This document shows, in pieces, positions 26,801 through 41,800 of a stretch of DNA of 64,000 nucleotides; the first letter of the stretch is position 1, and every line of letters begins with the position of its first letter. Position numbers and translations under genes: made by a program. The stretch is from assembly GCF_947623445.1 (NCBI RefSeq), contig NC_135242.1, positions 2,480,001-2,544,000 on the forward strand, written 5' to 3'. Source of the DNA: Clavelina lepadiformis (Eukaryota > Chordata > Ascidiacea > Aplousobranchia > Clavelinidae). The notes beneath the pieces were generated by a model. The model searched no databases and had not been told where the DNA came from. It was given only the letters and a program-made list of their open reading frames with translations.

Positions 26801-29800
26801 TGCGTTAATCTCAGTAAAATTTCCTGTTCGCAGAGCTTCCACACAACCCGGTTTGGTGGAACAATTCCAGAATAATAACGCTCTGCTGGACCAGATCCAG
26901 AAGTGTCTTGAAGCTTACCTTGAGTCGAAGAGAGTCATATTCCCGAGGTTTTATTTCTTATCAAACGACGAACTTCTCGAAATCTTGGCTCAGACCAGGA
27001 ACCCACAAGTACAAAATGTTTACACTTTCTGTCCATTTAAAACCCCTTAAAAGTTAATCCCTGTTGCTGAAAAATTTAAATCCGATTTTTTCCTGATATT
27101 TTGATGTTCTGACTTATTTTAAATTAATTGACTTTAAACGACACCATACAAACCTTCATTGTAAATTACTAAACATAACACTATCCGTCATAGGCTGTCC
27201 AACCGCACTTGCGTAAATGCTTCGACGCGATTGCCTCGCTTGAGTTTGGCACAGTGCCAGTTTCCAGTGATGGAAAAGCGACACCAAGCGGTGAGAAGGC
27301 GGAGGTGCAAATCACAAACGACATTCTGGCCATGATTTCGCCGGAAGGAGAGAATGTCAGTCTTGGAAAGGGATTGAAAGGTTCGACACGTTGTCACACT
27401 TGTATTGTTACAAGAGCTTATTTTGTCTGCCTATTATCCAACCTGGAATGACGTTAACGTTATTCCAAGTTGGATCCTTATAACAGACCTTCTGTAACTT
27501 CCAAGCCAGTAACTCACTAGTCTATAAGTTACTCTGGTCAAGTACCAGTCGTTTTTAAAGATACGTTTTCCTGTGATCTTAGGACGAGTTAACTTCCAAA
27601 TCTCACTAATTCCTGGATTTGATAAAATCTTTTTCAGCTCGTGGCAATGTAGAGGACTGGCTGGGCAAGGTTGAAGAGGCGATGGTGGTCAACTTGAGAA
27701 AGATGTCCAAATCCGCCATCACCGACTTCCAACAGCGGTCCAGGGAGGAGTGGTGCGTCGCTCATCCATCTCAGGTCAGTTTTTGGGGTCATTGAGGTCA
27801 TTTTATCACGAGTTTTGATTTGGAGTTTTATTTCAACCATAACAGATTATTTTAAATGGTTATTTCCGTGCATTTATTATACATTGGCCAGCACTGTACC
27901 ATTATGAAATTATGACTGTTCTTGATGTATAACTTTATGCAATTTAATCAAAAATTTTAGAAGAACTAAATATCCCATAGAAATGCTTAAAATGTAAAAT
28001 AAAACCAACAAGCGCTTCGTTTCGTCCAGGTCGTCCTGACAATCTCTCAGACAATGTGGTGCCAGGAGGTCAGCGCCATCCTTTCCGGGGAGGTGGGTGA
28101 AGGTCCAGTAGAAGAGTTGAAAGACTTCGAAGAAACATCGTTCATGAGGCTCAACAGGCTTGCTGCCCTTGTGCGGATGAATATTCCCCGCCTACATAGA
28201 AACAACATAACCGCTCTCATCACGGTCGATGTACACGCTCGTGACATCATCACTGACATGGTAAGATATAAATAGATATTAAATTTAATTTTGGTATTCT
28301 TAGCAAGTTTATTACAGCAGCTGTTTATTCTATTAATAAATAAAGAATTGAAGTTTTTGAAGTAGTAAGTAAAAAAAAGTTTTATATAAGAAAAAACTTT
28401 TCTTACCCTCATCGGTTGTAACTTTGACGAACTGAATTGTGAAGTTCTCATTTGTGGTTCAACCATGAATTTGGAAAAAATTTATGTCAAAGAATCATTT
28501 ATGTTCTAACCAGTAACCTATTGTAATTCTATTCAGGTCAAAATGGGTGTCGACTCCCCGACCAACTTTGAGTGGTTGAGACAGCTCAGATATTACTGGG
28601 AGCTCGACATAGACGACTGTGCAGTCCGATGCGCAGGGTCACAATACATCTACGGCTATGAATACTTAGGAGCATGTCCCAGGCTGGTCATCACGCCATT
28701 GACCGACAGATGCTACCTCTGTCTCATGGGTGCTCTCCGGGTACATTTTTTATTTTTTTGATTAGTTACCTTACCTGTGCAAACAATTCTTGCATCTCGA
28801 TGTGATGCATTGTCATGCTGGGTCCAGCTGTTATGACCCTATTGCACCGGCCATTAAATATTCAGTTATCTTTAAGTTTGACGTACCTACATGCACCTGG
28901 ACCATTTGGTTCTGTTTTGGTGCCTGCAAACCAAGCAAGTTTCTGTTCGTAATGTTTTGTTGCTTTTTAAGCTTGACCTGGGTGGAGCCCCCGCCGGTCC
29001 AGCTGGAACCGGGAAAACTGAAACGACTAAAGATTTGGCGAAAGCGCTTGCCAAGCAGTGCGTTGTCTTTAACTGTTCTGAAGGACTCGACTTCAAAATT
29101 ATGGGACGATTTTTCAGGTATAATGTTACAGGAAGTATCCGCATAACTGGCAATTTAACAACAACCACTAACATATAATCAGAATCCAAAAGTTTCAACG
29201 CTTTTATGAAGGAAACTTTGAATTGTGTACAGTTTAGCGCGACGAGATAACGACAAACGCCATTATTTTATCCAGCGGTTTGGCCCAATCGGGAGCCTGG
29301 TGCTGCTTCGATGAATTCAACCGAATCGACATCGAGGTGTTGTCTGTCATTGCTCAGCAACTGCTGACGATCAGGAACGCAAAAACGGCCAAAGCTGTTC
29401 GATTTATGTTCGAGGGGAGAGAGATAAAACTGGACGCAACATGCGCTGCTTTCATCACCATGAATCCTGGATATGCCGGGAGGACCGAGTTACCTGACAA
29501 CTTGAAGGTAAATTTCTTCACTAGGTCACTTTTTTACGCTCACTGACGTTACTTTCTTTTTGCGAATGATTGTTTTTTAATTTAAAAGAGAAAATAAATA
29601 ATGATAAGATTTGTGGCCGTTTATGGGATAGGCGATTACCAATCTGCGTTTTCTTTAGGCGCTGTTCCGTCCCATTGCTATGATGGTCCCAGATTATAAG
29701 CTCATTGCTGAGGTCATCTTGTACAGCGAAGGTTTCGAATCCTCAAAGACTTTGGCTCAGAAAATGGTGCAGATGTACAAGCTCTGTTCTGAACAGGTTC

Positions 29801-32800
29801 ATACTTGCAACTCTTATCCCTTCATCATATCTCAATCTTCCTACATCAAATAGATTTTTAATTTTTTTTATGTTTTTTGTAAGGTTTATCGTTTCAATCA
29901 ATGCTTTATTGTATCTTAAGCGCATGTTGTGTGCGTATTAGCCCACCTTAAAGTCTATATGTTTGCACATAAAGGTGTATTAGCATGACATTAGTTGAAT
30001 TTTATCCTGTCTGTTTTATGGTAATGGACGTTCTTGATTTTATGGTCACTTTTCGTCTGTGTAGCTGTCCCAGCAAGATCACTACGACTTCGGTATGAGA
30101 GCGGTCAAGTCTGTGCTGGTGATGGCCGGTTCACTCAAGCGTGAAAATCCCGACATTCACGAAGATATCGTGCTCATTCGAGCGTTACGAGATTCTAACT
30201 TGCCAAAGTTTCTCGTACAGGTGGATATTATCTGTCAAATTTCTGATTAAACTTAAAAAAGCTTGCTTGTTTAATATAAGAACGATTCCTAAACATCATG
30301 TTTTGTTGAACGGTCTTCGATACTAAGTCTTTCTTCTCAGGATGCTCAACTCTTTCGAGCCATCTTATCTGATCTCTTCCCTGGAGTTGAGATCCCGGAG
30401 CATGATTATGGAATTTTTGAGAAGACGATCAAGACATGCATGAAGGAGGCGGATCTTCAACCGATCGCATCTAGCGTTAAAAAAGTAAAACATTTCACCA
30501 TTTCTTTCACACTCTAACGCTGGATTTTTCGAACATTTCTCTCACAAACCTCAGCTGTGACAGCAGTAAATGTACAAATATTTATCAATTAATCAAATGA
30601 TTTTACATGTTTTAATCACCAGTGTTTTGCACCAGGTCATTCAGTTGTACGAGACCATGGTTGTGCGGCATGGTGTCATGTTGGTTGGACCAACCGGTGG
30701 TGGTAAGACCACTTGCTACCAGATGTTGGCAGAAACCCTCACACAGCTTCACCATGATGGGGTCAAGAACCAAGATTACAAACCTGTCAAAACGTAAGGC
30801 AAAAACCAGAAATAAAAACCAAGAGCAAACCAAACCCAGTGGTTCAGAAATCCATAAAATATTTCTCATATTCGTTTGTAACTTTGATCGATAATTGGCA
30901 TCACCGAATTAGTTAACAAAATAAGTTGATAGTTTGCCAATCTTACACTCCACTTTGGTACGAAATATTTGATCTTCACTCAGGACTGTCCTGAACCCGA
31001 AGAGCATCGCCATGGGGGAGTTGTACGGTGAAGAAGACAAACTTACTCTTGAATGGAAGGATGGCTTGATGGCCATCAGCGTGAGAACCGCTGTCCAGGT
31101 GAGTCATTCTGACGTAATAATCAGAGACGATTTGCGTAATAATTACCGTTTGTTGTTACTGCTTTGTGCTAATCATTAAAGGATCTTGTAAAAGGTAGCG
31201 GATCTGTGTTTGCTTTACACAAAGAAATAGTTTCGAATACATTTTCAAAATTTTCTTTTAAACGAGTCTAGGCTGTTGTGACCTTAGCTTCCATTTTTTA
31301 ATCACACGAAGCTGAACGCAATGTTTTTTTATTTCCTTGATGCTTTCAACTGTTTTTCTTCACACATGTCACAGGACACGACGACAGACCATAAATGGAT
31401 TGTGTGCGACGGACCAGTTGACGCTTTGTGGATTGAGAACATGAATACGGTGCTGGATGACAATAAGATGTTGTGCCTGGCCAACTCTGAACGTATTAAG
31501 CTCACAGATTATATGCATATGTTGTTTGAAGTTCAGGTATGCGTTGGCGGAAATGCTGGTACCTTATCTATAAGCTTCATATACTTTATCGTTTACTTTG
31601 ATTTCTCCGGTGTAGCGTACCATGTGATAATTATTGTGGCACACGTTATAATTACCTTCGGACTGACCAAATAATCGCAATGCACTAACTTTGACTGACT
31701 GACCGCAATACAGGACTTGGCCGTCGCGTCCCCTGCCACGGTCAGTAGATGCGGGATGGTCTACATCGACCCGAACGAGCTCGGCTGGCGGCCATACGTC
31801 ACAACCTGGTTGAAGATGCAGATGTCAAAGTTGAAAGAAGAGACGAGGGATTTCATCCTGGACTTGTTTGATGCTTACATCGAAGATGGGCTCAGGTATC
31901 TCAGGATAAATACTTTACTTTTGTTTGAGCCTACAACGTGGGGTTTCCCTACAGTTCGATATAACTTATTTTTTACTATTTATCCGTTACGGGCTACATT
32001 AGATGGAAGACACTAAATCTAAACCGTAGTGACGTCACAACTGCGTTTTTTTGCTTTGTTGATAAGAAACGGACGCTTTGGGTAATTCATTATGCTTAAA
32101 GCATTACTTTGAGTTATTATATCCCAGATACGTAGAGAAGCGTTTGACCCAAGCCATGCCACAGGTCGGCATGAGCAAGGTCGCGGGGCTTTGCTCCCTC
32201 ATCCAGTCTCTCCTGCTCGGCAAGGGAGGACCCGATCTTAAACAGGTGAGGACTTTCTCTTGAAAGCAACACTCTGCAAATTCATCGTAATTTCCACTAC
32301 ATTGACTTTCTAAATCTTATCGTGGTAATAGTCTTTGGGAATATATTTTCCAACCTTTTGTACCACTTGACTCCGTATTCCACTGCGTAGAGTTGTTGTC
32401 AACTTGATGCTTGTTAATGTAGTCCGTCTGTTTCTTCTTTCAGGATGCTGTTCGCTTGCATCCGATGGTCACGAACACTTTCATCTTCTCCTACGTCTGG
32501 TCAATCGGCGGCAATTTGGTCGAAAGTAGCTTCGACGGTTTTGACTCATTCGTCCGAGGACAAATGGAAGAAAACCCGGAAGTGAAGGTTGGTGCTTAAA
32601 GACAGATGAATTTTTTTTGTGAAATTTTTGTTTTAAAAATCGCATTTTTCGATGGTTGGTTTTTTAACATCACTGTTAACCTTTTAGTCTGAAACAGCCG
32701 TATTTAAAAGAGAAAATTAACGGAGAATGTTGCTTTCTCTTTCTAGCTGCCGACAGGATCTGATTTGTTCAGTTATTACATCGATTTCGACACAAAACGC

Positions 32801-35800
32801 TTCGACTCGTGGGAGAGAATCATCCCCACCTTCAAGTACAGCAACGAGGTCCCGTTCTTTGACATGCTCGTTCCCACAATAGACACTGTGAGGTTCGGGT
32901 ACTTGATGGAAAAGTTGCTCGATGTTGAGCGCTCAGTCTTGTACACTGGTAAGATGTTGATGGAAGTTTTGGGGCTGATTTTTAACTGACAAAGATAATT
33001 TTCTATTACTTGGAATACTGAAATAAAATTTAGTCTGGCATTCAGGCTTTCGTTGATAAGCTTGAAATGAACGCTCACCATTGAAAGTTTTGATCATATT
33101 CACATCATATTCACATCATTTAACATCATATTCATATAACATCATTTCATGCCATATTTTACCATTCACAGGGATTACTGGTGTTGGCAAGTCTGTGGTT
33201 GCTCGTGGATTGCTTGAATCGATCTCAGAAGCGAAGAGCTATGTTCCATTGTACATGAACTTCTCCGCTCAAACCTCGTCGATGAGAACCCAGGAATTTA
33301 TTGAAGCGAAACTGGAAAGAAAAAGAAAAAATATTATCGGTATTTGTTTTCAGAAATTGAAAATAAATGAAATTAAAAAGTTTTTTAAAAAAAAACTCTT
33401 CTTCTAAACCTTGCAGGCCCAAGTAGACACAGCGAGTCGTTGATGACGCTTTTCTTGTATCGTTTGCTGCTTCGTGACATTAATTAATGAAATAATGACT
33501 TTCTTCTAACTTGCAAATATCTAGGTGCTCCCCCTAACAAGAAAGTGATCATCTTCGTCGATGACTTGAACATGCCTAAGCTTGACAGATATGGAAGTCA
33601 ACCTCCGATAGAACTTCTTCGTCAGTATCAGGATTTTGGTGGGCTCTACGACAGAGAAAAACTCTTCTGGAAAGTAAGAATCTAGTTTCAAGGTTCTCTC
33701 TTATACCGTCTAGTGACGAGGTGGACTATAAATGTAATGGCGTACACACTCACTGCACAAATTTACGTCAAATTGTTTTTATTGTAACAGTTTCGTATCG
33801 ATTGCTTTGAACTTTTTTTAACGCTCTTGAAATCAAAAAACAAAAAACCAAAATCCCATTTTTTGCAGATCATCAAAGACGTCACCATTGCTGCAGCTTG
33901 TGCGCCACCTGGCGGTGGACGTAATCCAGTTACGCCTCGCTTCCTCCGGCATTTTTCCATGTTCTGCCTCCCCTCTCCATCTGACTTTAACTTGAAGACG
34001 ATATTTGTGGTGAGGGTTATACTTATAACCACAATAACTTGTAACGAACAATGGGACATGACGGTAACTAACTGCGTTAGCTAACTGATGAGAATTAACT
34101 GTGTTTTCTCATCAGTAATCAGTCACTAACTTTCGGAATTGCATCGCAAGCACAGAAATTTTAATCTGAAACGCTTGTTTCTGTGAATTGTGTTCAATCT
34201 TATAAAACAAAACTTTGTAACGAACAGTAGGATATAACTGTAAATGATTGTATTGTCCCGTTATTAATTCTTACAACTGCATCACAAGCATAAACAGTCA
34301 GCAATTTAAACGTCTGCATCTACAAATTGCAATCATTGCTGAGAACAAATAAATAAATTGTCTGACACCAACCCAGGCTATTATGGGAGGATTCTTGTCC
34401 GAATTTCCCGTCGCTGTCAAGGATTGCACGAACGCGATCGTCGAAGCCGCGATTGAAATCTACGGAAGAATGTCAACCGACCTCCTCCCCACCCCCACCA
34501 AGTCCCACTACGTCTTCAATCTGAGAGATCTGTCCAAGTGTGTCCAGGGTATACTCAGGGCCGATGCCGGTGTCATCCGTGAAAAGGTTGGATGATTTTT
34601 TTGCTGGTTTATGTAGTTTGGTTGATAATTATTATTAAAATAATTTTTATTCAGTCAAAAGTTGGGTAGTGTTGATGTAGTGCATTTCGTACCGTGTATG
34701 TTGGTTTGTTTGTTAATTGGTGTTTCGGTCATAAGTGCGGTGCCGGTACTTAATCCGTTTGCCGTTGGTTGTCATTCATTGTCTTCCTAGGTCCACATTT
34801 TCCATCTTTTCTGTCACGAAGCTCAGCGTGTTTTCCACGATCGTCTGATCAACCATGAAGACAAGAATTACTTCTGCAAGATGCTCTCCGAAATGGCCAA
34901 CAAGCACTTCTCGCAGCAGGTTGATTGCGAATCAAGTTTGTTGTTATCTTCACAAAATACAAAATCTAGCTCTTGATATGGATTAAATCAGTAGCCTAAA
35001 CCGCTGGTATAATGCTGAAATAAGTCTTATCTTTCACGAGCATAAGTCTCTCACTCTTTGACATGATTGTTTCATTAGTATGATTCTTACACCTCAATAA
35101 AGCTTTCCTTGTCGTGATTACTACGACATATTGCAGCAAATTACATATAAATTTTTTGTAGGTTGAACCTGAAGATTTCGTCAAGAAACCGATCATATTC
35201 GGAGATTTTCTCAAAGTTGGAATCCCCAAAGAAGACAAATTATACGAAGACTTATCGGACAGGTTTGTTAGTAATTATGACGTCGTTGTGACGTCTGCTG
35301 ATAAAACCGGTGACGTACCACTAAATGACAATTGCTAGAAGTTCGATCAATGATAACTGAACTCGTGTTTTCATACAGGATGGACAAAGTGAAGGCAGTC
35401 CTGGAGGATTATCTCGACGACTATAATCTCTCCTCATCAAAGGAGATGAAGCTCGTCTTCTTTCAAGACGCAATTGAACACGTGGCCAGGTTTGTGACGT
35501 CATAAAAGCTTTGAGTTCACACGTGGCAATCGTTTTTGAAGATTTGAAGAAGAAAATTTACTTCACAATTTTATGGTCATGTTATACAAGTGATGTTAAT
35601 CGCAATATAAAATATAAACCCCAACCCAATTCTAGAATTGTTCGTATGATCGTGACTCAACGTGGCAACGCTTTATTGGTCGGCGTCGGTGGGTGTGGTA
35701 AGCAGTCTCTCACCCGATTGGCTTGCCACGTCTGTGGTTATCAGTGCATACAGATCGAGCTCACCAGAGGTTACAATTACGAATCGTTCCACGAGGACTT

Positions 35801-38800
35801 GCGCAAAGTTTACAGGACTTCTGGGGTCGAGGGCAAGGACACTGTGTTTCTTTTCACGGATACCCAGGTACTGAACCAAAATAACCCTGCATCGACCCCT
35901 AAAAACCCCTACATCCCCATACTCTGTGCTTAAATTCACATAATCATAATTTAAGTATTTGAATATTTCTTGAAAATATTTGTTCACTTCTTGTCTTCAG
36001 ATTGTGCAAGAGGAATTCTTAGAGGATATCAACAACGTTCTCAACTCCGGGGAAGTACCAAATTTGTTTGAGAAAGACGAACTTGAGCAAGTACTTGCTG
36101 CGATCCGACCACTTGCCAAAGAATTCGGAATATCGGAGGGAGACAGGGACGGAGTCTTCCAACACTTTATTGCCCGGTATTTATATTTGATTTGCCTGTT
36201 ACATGTTGAGATGTTTAATTTGGTCCCTACTTCATTCTAAAACCGAAATAATCTAAAAGCTGTAATATTGTCGACGAATTTCTCGACATTTTTGGCCTAA
36301 AATTTCAAAATTTTCCAAATATAAGGAACTTTCTGACAAATCAATATTGACGAATTTTATTTTTGAAGTGCGAATTCTTGTGGAGTAGAATTACTCCCGT
36401 GTAGGCATATTTACATATTTCTTTCAAATTGAAGCACACTATTATAATGTGGTTGTATGGATGAGGAGTAACTTGCGAATTTTGCTTCCGCTCAGCGTCC
36501 GGCAAAACCTCCATATAGTCCTGTGCATGTCGCCGGTCGGAGATGCTTTCCGGGCGAGGTGCAGAATGTTCCCTTCGCTCGTCAACTGCTGCACCATTGA
36601 CTGGTAAGCTTAAGCTGCCATCTATGTTGTGTGCAGACAAACACGATACAAGCTTTAAATCCAATACAGCATAATTGAATCGTTTACTAGAATAGTAATA
36701 GAAATACATCACTTGGTTGTTAATCTACATCACTGTATTGTACCACCACAGTTTAAGAATTTCTATTCTTCTTGTTTAGGTTTGTGCAATGGCCAGAAGA
36801 GGCGCTGTTGAGCGTGTCTCAGAATTTCTTGGGACCCATCCATGACTTGGAGGACGTCGAGAAGCAAAGAGTCTCAAAGATCTGCGTCGAGATCCACACG
36901 AGTGTTAATACAATGGCGGAGAGGTAAGTCAACGACAATCTCCCAAGATAACTTCACTGTTCACTGCCGCCACTTTATCAGAATCCAGTTGTTTTTTGTC
37001 AGAATTCAGTTGTTTTTTGTCAGAATTCAGCTGTTTTTTTGTCAGAATTCAGTTGGCGAGTGCGAGGTGCTTTTAACCGTTTCAGGTTCTACAAGGAACT
37101 CAGGAGACATTACTACACCACGCCTACCTCCTACCTCGAACTCATCAACCTCTATCTGAGCATGCTCCAGGAGAAGAGGAAGCAGCTAGTGACCGCCCGC
37201 GACAGATTTAAGGTGGACCCCATTTGATGTTTGGTCATTTTCGAAACGATTTTACCTGGAACTTATTCTTTTAGTTTTGAAGTTGATGGTGGCTGGACCG
37301 TGTTAACCCAGTATAAAATATATAAAAAAAGAGAATACATGTTAGTACTCTACTGGTTAACTTTAATTAATTTGACACAAGTTAATAAATAGTAATAACT
37401 AATAGTTAACAATATGTCGAGTTAATAACAGTTAACCCCTAGAGTGCTGTCATTTATTCTTTTTTATCATCGAGTGGTTTTCGTACGATTTGGATCTTTA
37501 TACGATATTCAGTGCTTGTATTACTCTTCCCATGTCTTCTATCACCAGACTGGATTGTCTAAGTTACTTGAAACGAACGAGTTGGTCGATTCCATGCAAG
37601 AAGAACTGACCGCACTTGAACCCGAGTTGAAGAAGAAAAGCATTGAAACTGAGGAGTTGATGGAGAAGCTCTCCGTCGATCAGGAAAAGGCAGATCAGGT
37701 ACTGGATGCTGCCGGGATCATAATGATGTTAATACACGGAGGTTTCTTACAAATCCATCCACTACATGACTACATGATTTAATTTTTGGGAATACTAAAT
37801 AAATTTTGTGTGTCGGTATTCCCCTGATCTTGCTCTTGAAGCGAATTTCTATGCAAACTTTTGAGAAAACTTCTCGTATCTCAGGTCCGGAAAGTGGTTC
37901 TGGAAGATGAAGCAGTGGCCAAGGTGAAAGCGGAAGAGACACAAGCGATCGCTGATGACGCCCAGAAAGATTTGAGTGAAGCGCTCCCGATCTTACACAA
38001 TGCTAACAAAGCACTTGACGCTCTCGATAAAAGTGACATTGCTGAGATCAAGGTCTTCGCCAAGCCTCCTGATCTTGTCATGACTGTCATGGAAACGGTA
38101 TACAATAGTTTCGCAATGGATGTTAAGTTTTAGGAATTTTTCGTCTTTTGTTAATTTATCTTTTTAATTTTGTTAATAATTAATTTATTTTTTTACTGCT
38201 TCTTCTGAATTGATAGAAAGTCTGGTAAAGCAAATATCGTTCTTGGCCTTTTAAGTGCAAGAAAAAGTCCAATTTATCCAAAAACTTTTTCCCAGGTTTG
38301 CATTTTACTCAACTCCAAAACTGATTGGGCGGGCGCAAAGACTCTTCTTGGTGACCCCAATTTCTTGAAGAAGTTGCTTGAATACGACAAGGACAACATC
38401 CCGCAGAAGATCCTCACCAAGCTCAACAAATACATCAGCAACCCCGAGTTTGTGCCAGAAAAAGTTGAAAGGGTAAAACTGAAATTTCGTTTTTGAAACG
38501 GCTTTGAAAGTGGTTAAACTGTTCATAAAAGTCTCATAATTTCAAAAATTTGAAAATTCAATAATTACCATTACACGCTGATTTAGGTGTCAAAAGCTTG
38601 CAAATCGATGTGCATGTGGGTTCGCGCCATGCACACCTACTCTAATGTCGTCCGCGAGGTGGAGCCAAAGAGAGAGCGACTGAGAACCGCTCAAGCCGAA
38701 CTCGACGTCACAATGGCATCATTGAAAGAGAAACAGGACAAGCTGAAAGCGGTTGAAAGCCAGATTGCTGAACTGCAGGCATGTTTTTAATTCATTCAAA

Positions 38801-41800
38801 GAAATATCAATGAGGAAACCTAAAAATTTTTTTTTACTTGTTCTGAGCTAATGTCCGCCCTCTTTACCGATGAGGAGTTGATTTATTTTGTCTTCTTCCT
38901 CCACTCCTCCAGGCAACCTACGATGAGAGCGTGGAGGAAAAGGACAGACTGATGAAGACGATGTCGCTTACAGCAGCCAGGATGAAAAGAGCAGGGAAGC
39001 TCACTGCTGCTCTGGGAGACGAACAGGTTTGAACCGGTTTAAGAAAATGCTTGAAAAAGTTGGCGGGATCGACGTCTTCTTTTGAAACCATTTCACCGAG
39101 CTTACTTGCTTTTGTGAACAATGAGATTTAATTACAAGTCTAATGTAATTCAACAAAGGATGTACACATGTAATTTTATATATACTTTTACTTTTTATAC
39201 TTTTCTTACTATTTTTTATAAATAGCATTGTTTTATGAAACCGAAAGCCGCTTTCTTACCACTAGGTGCGCTGGCAAGAGAAAGTCGAAGATTATGAGCA
39301 ACAAATCGGAAACGTAGTCGGTGACGTATTCATAGCGGCCGCGTGCGTCGCTTACTACGGCGCCTTCACCTCAACGTACAGGGAGTTACTTGTGGAAGGT
39401 TGGACAAAGACCTGCAAGGAATTGGTGAGCAGCCAGTGCATTAAGTATCACGTTCCACGATTCTATACATTGGTCGATTATACGTACGTTTGAGTTTGAC
39501 GTAATAATCCTGATATCTTTCTAATTTAACCGAACGAGTTATTCTTTGTATTAGTTTCATGAGGAACGTTTGCCGAATAAGCAGGTGTGTGACGTAATCA
39601 CTTAACCCAATGTGATGTTAACCCAAGGAACTACCGACATCTGAAAATCTGAGTCTGGTCAAGATTTTGGGCGACGCATATGAGATTAGACAATGGAACA
39701 CTGAGGGACTTCCCAGGGACACGGTGTCGACCGAAAATGCGATCATGGTCACGCGGTCCAGGAGGTGGCCTCTGATGATCGACCCCCAAGACCAAGCAAA
39801 TAGGTTCTTTGAACTCGTTCGACTTTTATAACCTTTTACCTTTAACATATTTTACGAATGACTCCATTTTCCGTTTTGAAGAAATGCAAATTTCCGTACT
39901 TAAATAGTTTGTGCATTGTCAACGTTGGTTACTTTGAAGTAAGCATGTTAAACAGTTTAATTGCTCTTGATATGTTGCTTGCGTCAGATTGTGTGTTGAT
40001 GGACACGTGTGTTGACGCAACGTGTTGATCGACGTTGATTTCTTTGTTGACAGATGGATAAGAAACAAGGAAATGAAGAACGGTCTGAAAGTGATCAAAC
40101 TCACCGATCCCAACTTCCTGAGGACTCTGGAGAATTCGATCCGGATCGGGATGCCAGTCTTGTGCGAGGAGTTGGAAGAGTCTCTTGATCCCGCTCTGGA
40201 ACCGGTGCTCTTGAAACAGGTCATTATCCAGATTGGGTTATTCCGTAATCCATTCCTTAAATCTACTGGTATTGGAAAGTATTCGACTCTGAGCTGGTTT
40301 TTGGAACAAACGTTCTGCTGACTGAAAGTCCATTTGCAATTTATTTCTTTGTCGTTTTCTTATAAACGTATCTTTAAACCAAAACATTGATTTTCAGACT
40401 TTCATGGCTGGTGGTCGTATGCTGATACGGTTGGGTGATTCCGACATCGACTACGACAAGAACTTCCGGTTTTACATGACAACAAAAATGGCGAATCCTC
40501 ATTACCTTCCTGAAGTCTGCATTAAGGTGAGTGCAATGTATCAACTGCAAAGAACCGGCTTGTACACATCACAGATACGGGTATTATTGTCCTGTGTTTT
40601 GTTTGGTTTGTCCAGCGTGGTAGGCTACACGTCATAACACTTGTAACTTGTTGTAAACCAAAGGTCACCATCATCAACTTCACGGTGACAAAACTAGGGC
40701 TGGAAGATCAGATTCTGAGCGACGTTGTCAGGCTGGAGAGACCAGATCTCGAAGAACAACGAAACCAACTGATACTCAGGTAGGTCGCTTTCAGATTCTT
40801 CATTCACTGTCATTGCAGAACTCCTTGATCTTTGGTAGTTTGTTTTTTATATATTGTTGTCGCCAGTGGAGCGAGAATGTTTCGTTTGTGACGTCATCAT
40901 TCATTTTGTGACGTATTCTTTCGCCAGGATCAACGCTGACAAAGCTCAGTTGAAGTCGATTGAAGACCAGATCCTGAAACTTCTCTTCACATCGGAGGGC
41001 AACATCCTGGATAACGAGACGTTGATCAACACTCTCAACGAGTCCAAGTTGACATCCGGAGTCATCTCGAAGAGGCTGGAGGAAGCGGAAGCGACAGAGA
41101 TCAACATCTCGGAAGCTCGTGAAAAGTAATTTTTGTTGCGTTCTGTGCTGCTGATATTTTTGAAGAATCACTGGAGTGAAAACTTGTTTATAACAAACAA
41201 ATTCATTTGTTCCGCCTCAAAATCAGTCATCAGATTGCTCGCTAGGATTGACTCAGTTATTTTTATTAAACACGAGCTTTCATGGGATGTTTATGAGTAA
41301 CAATTAGCTACGCTTCATCCTATAGAAATTAACTTAGCATTAACTATTTTTCTATAAGTTTTGCGAAATGTTGTTGACGATTTCTACGTTAGTTGTGTTA
41401 ATTTGTTTTATTTTTAACGATTTTATTTCCTCACTTTCTTTCACTGCCAGATACCGACCAGTCGCGACTCGAGGATCCGTTCTGTTCTTCGTGGTTGCCT
41501 CGTTGAGTGAGATTGACCCAATGTACCAATTCTCTCTGCAATACTTCAACAGCATTTTCAACATGACCATCATAAACGCCACCAAAGCAGACAACCTCGA
41601 TAAAAGGCTAAAGATTCTGCTGGTATAATCCCACATTCGTGAGATAACTAAAACCCCTGGTTTAAGCGATAGATTTATGTTAGAGTTTCCCAGTTTGTTG
41701 CCGTAGTCTATATGTGTGTCCTAATAATAATAAGTTGCACAAAGTAGTGGTTAATCTCTCCCCACAGGAAGACACAACTTTCGCCATTTACCGCAACGTG

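Noticed and set aside
33412..33445. Possible extra exon after TTGCAG at 33418 in DNAH6
   Set aside because: It hits an in-frame stop in a few codons. Joining 33339 directly to 33525 restores the expected AAA3 sequence.
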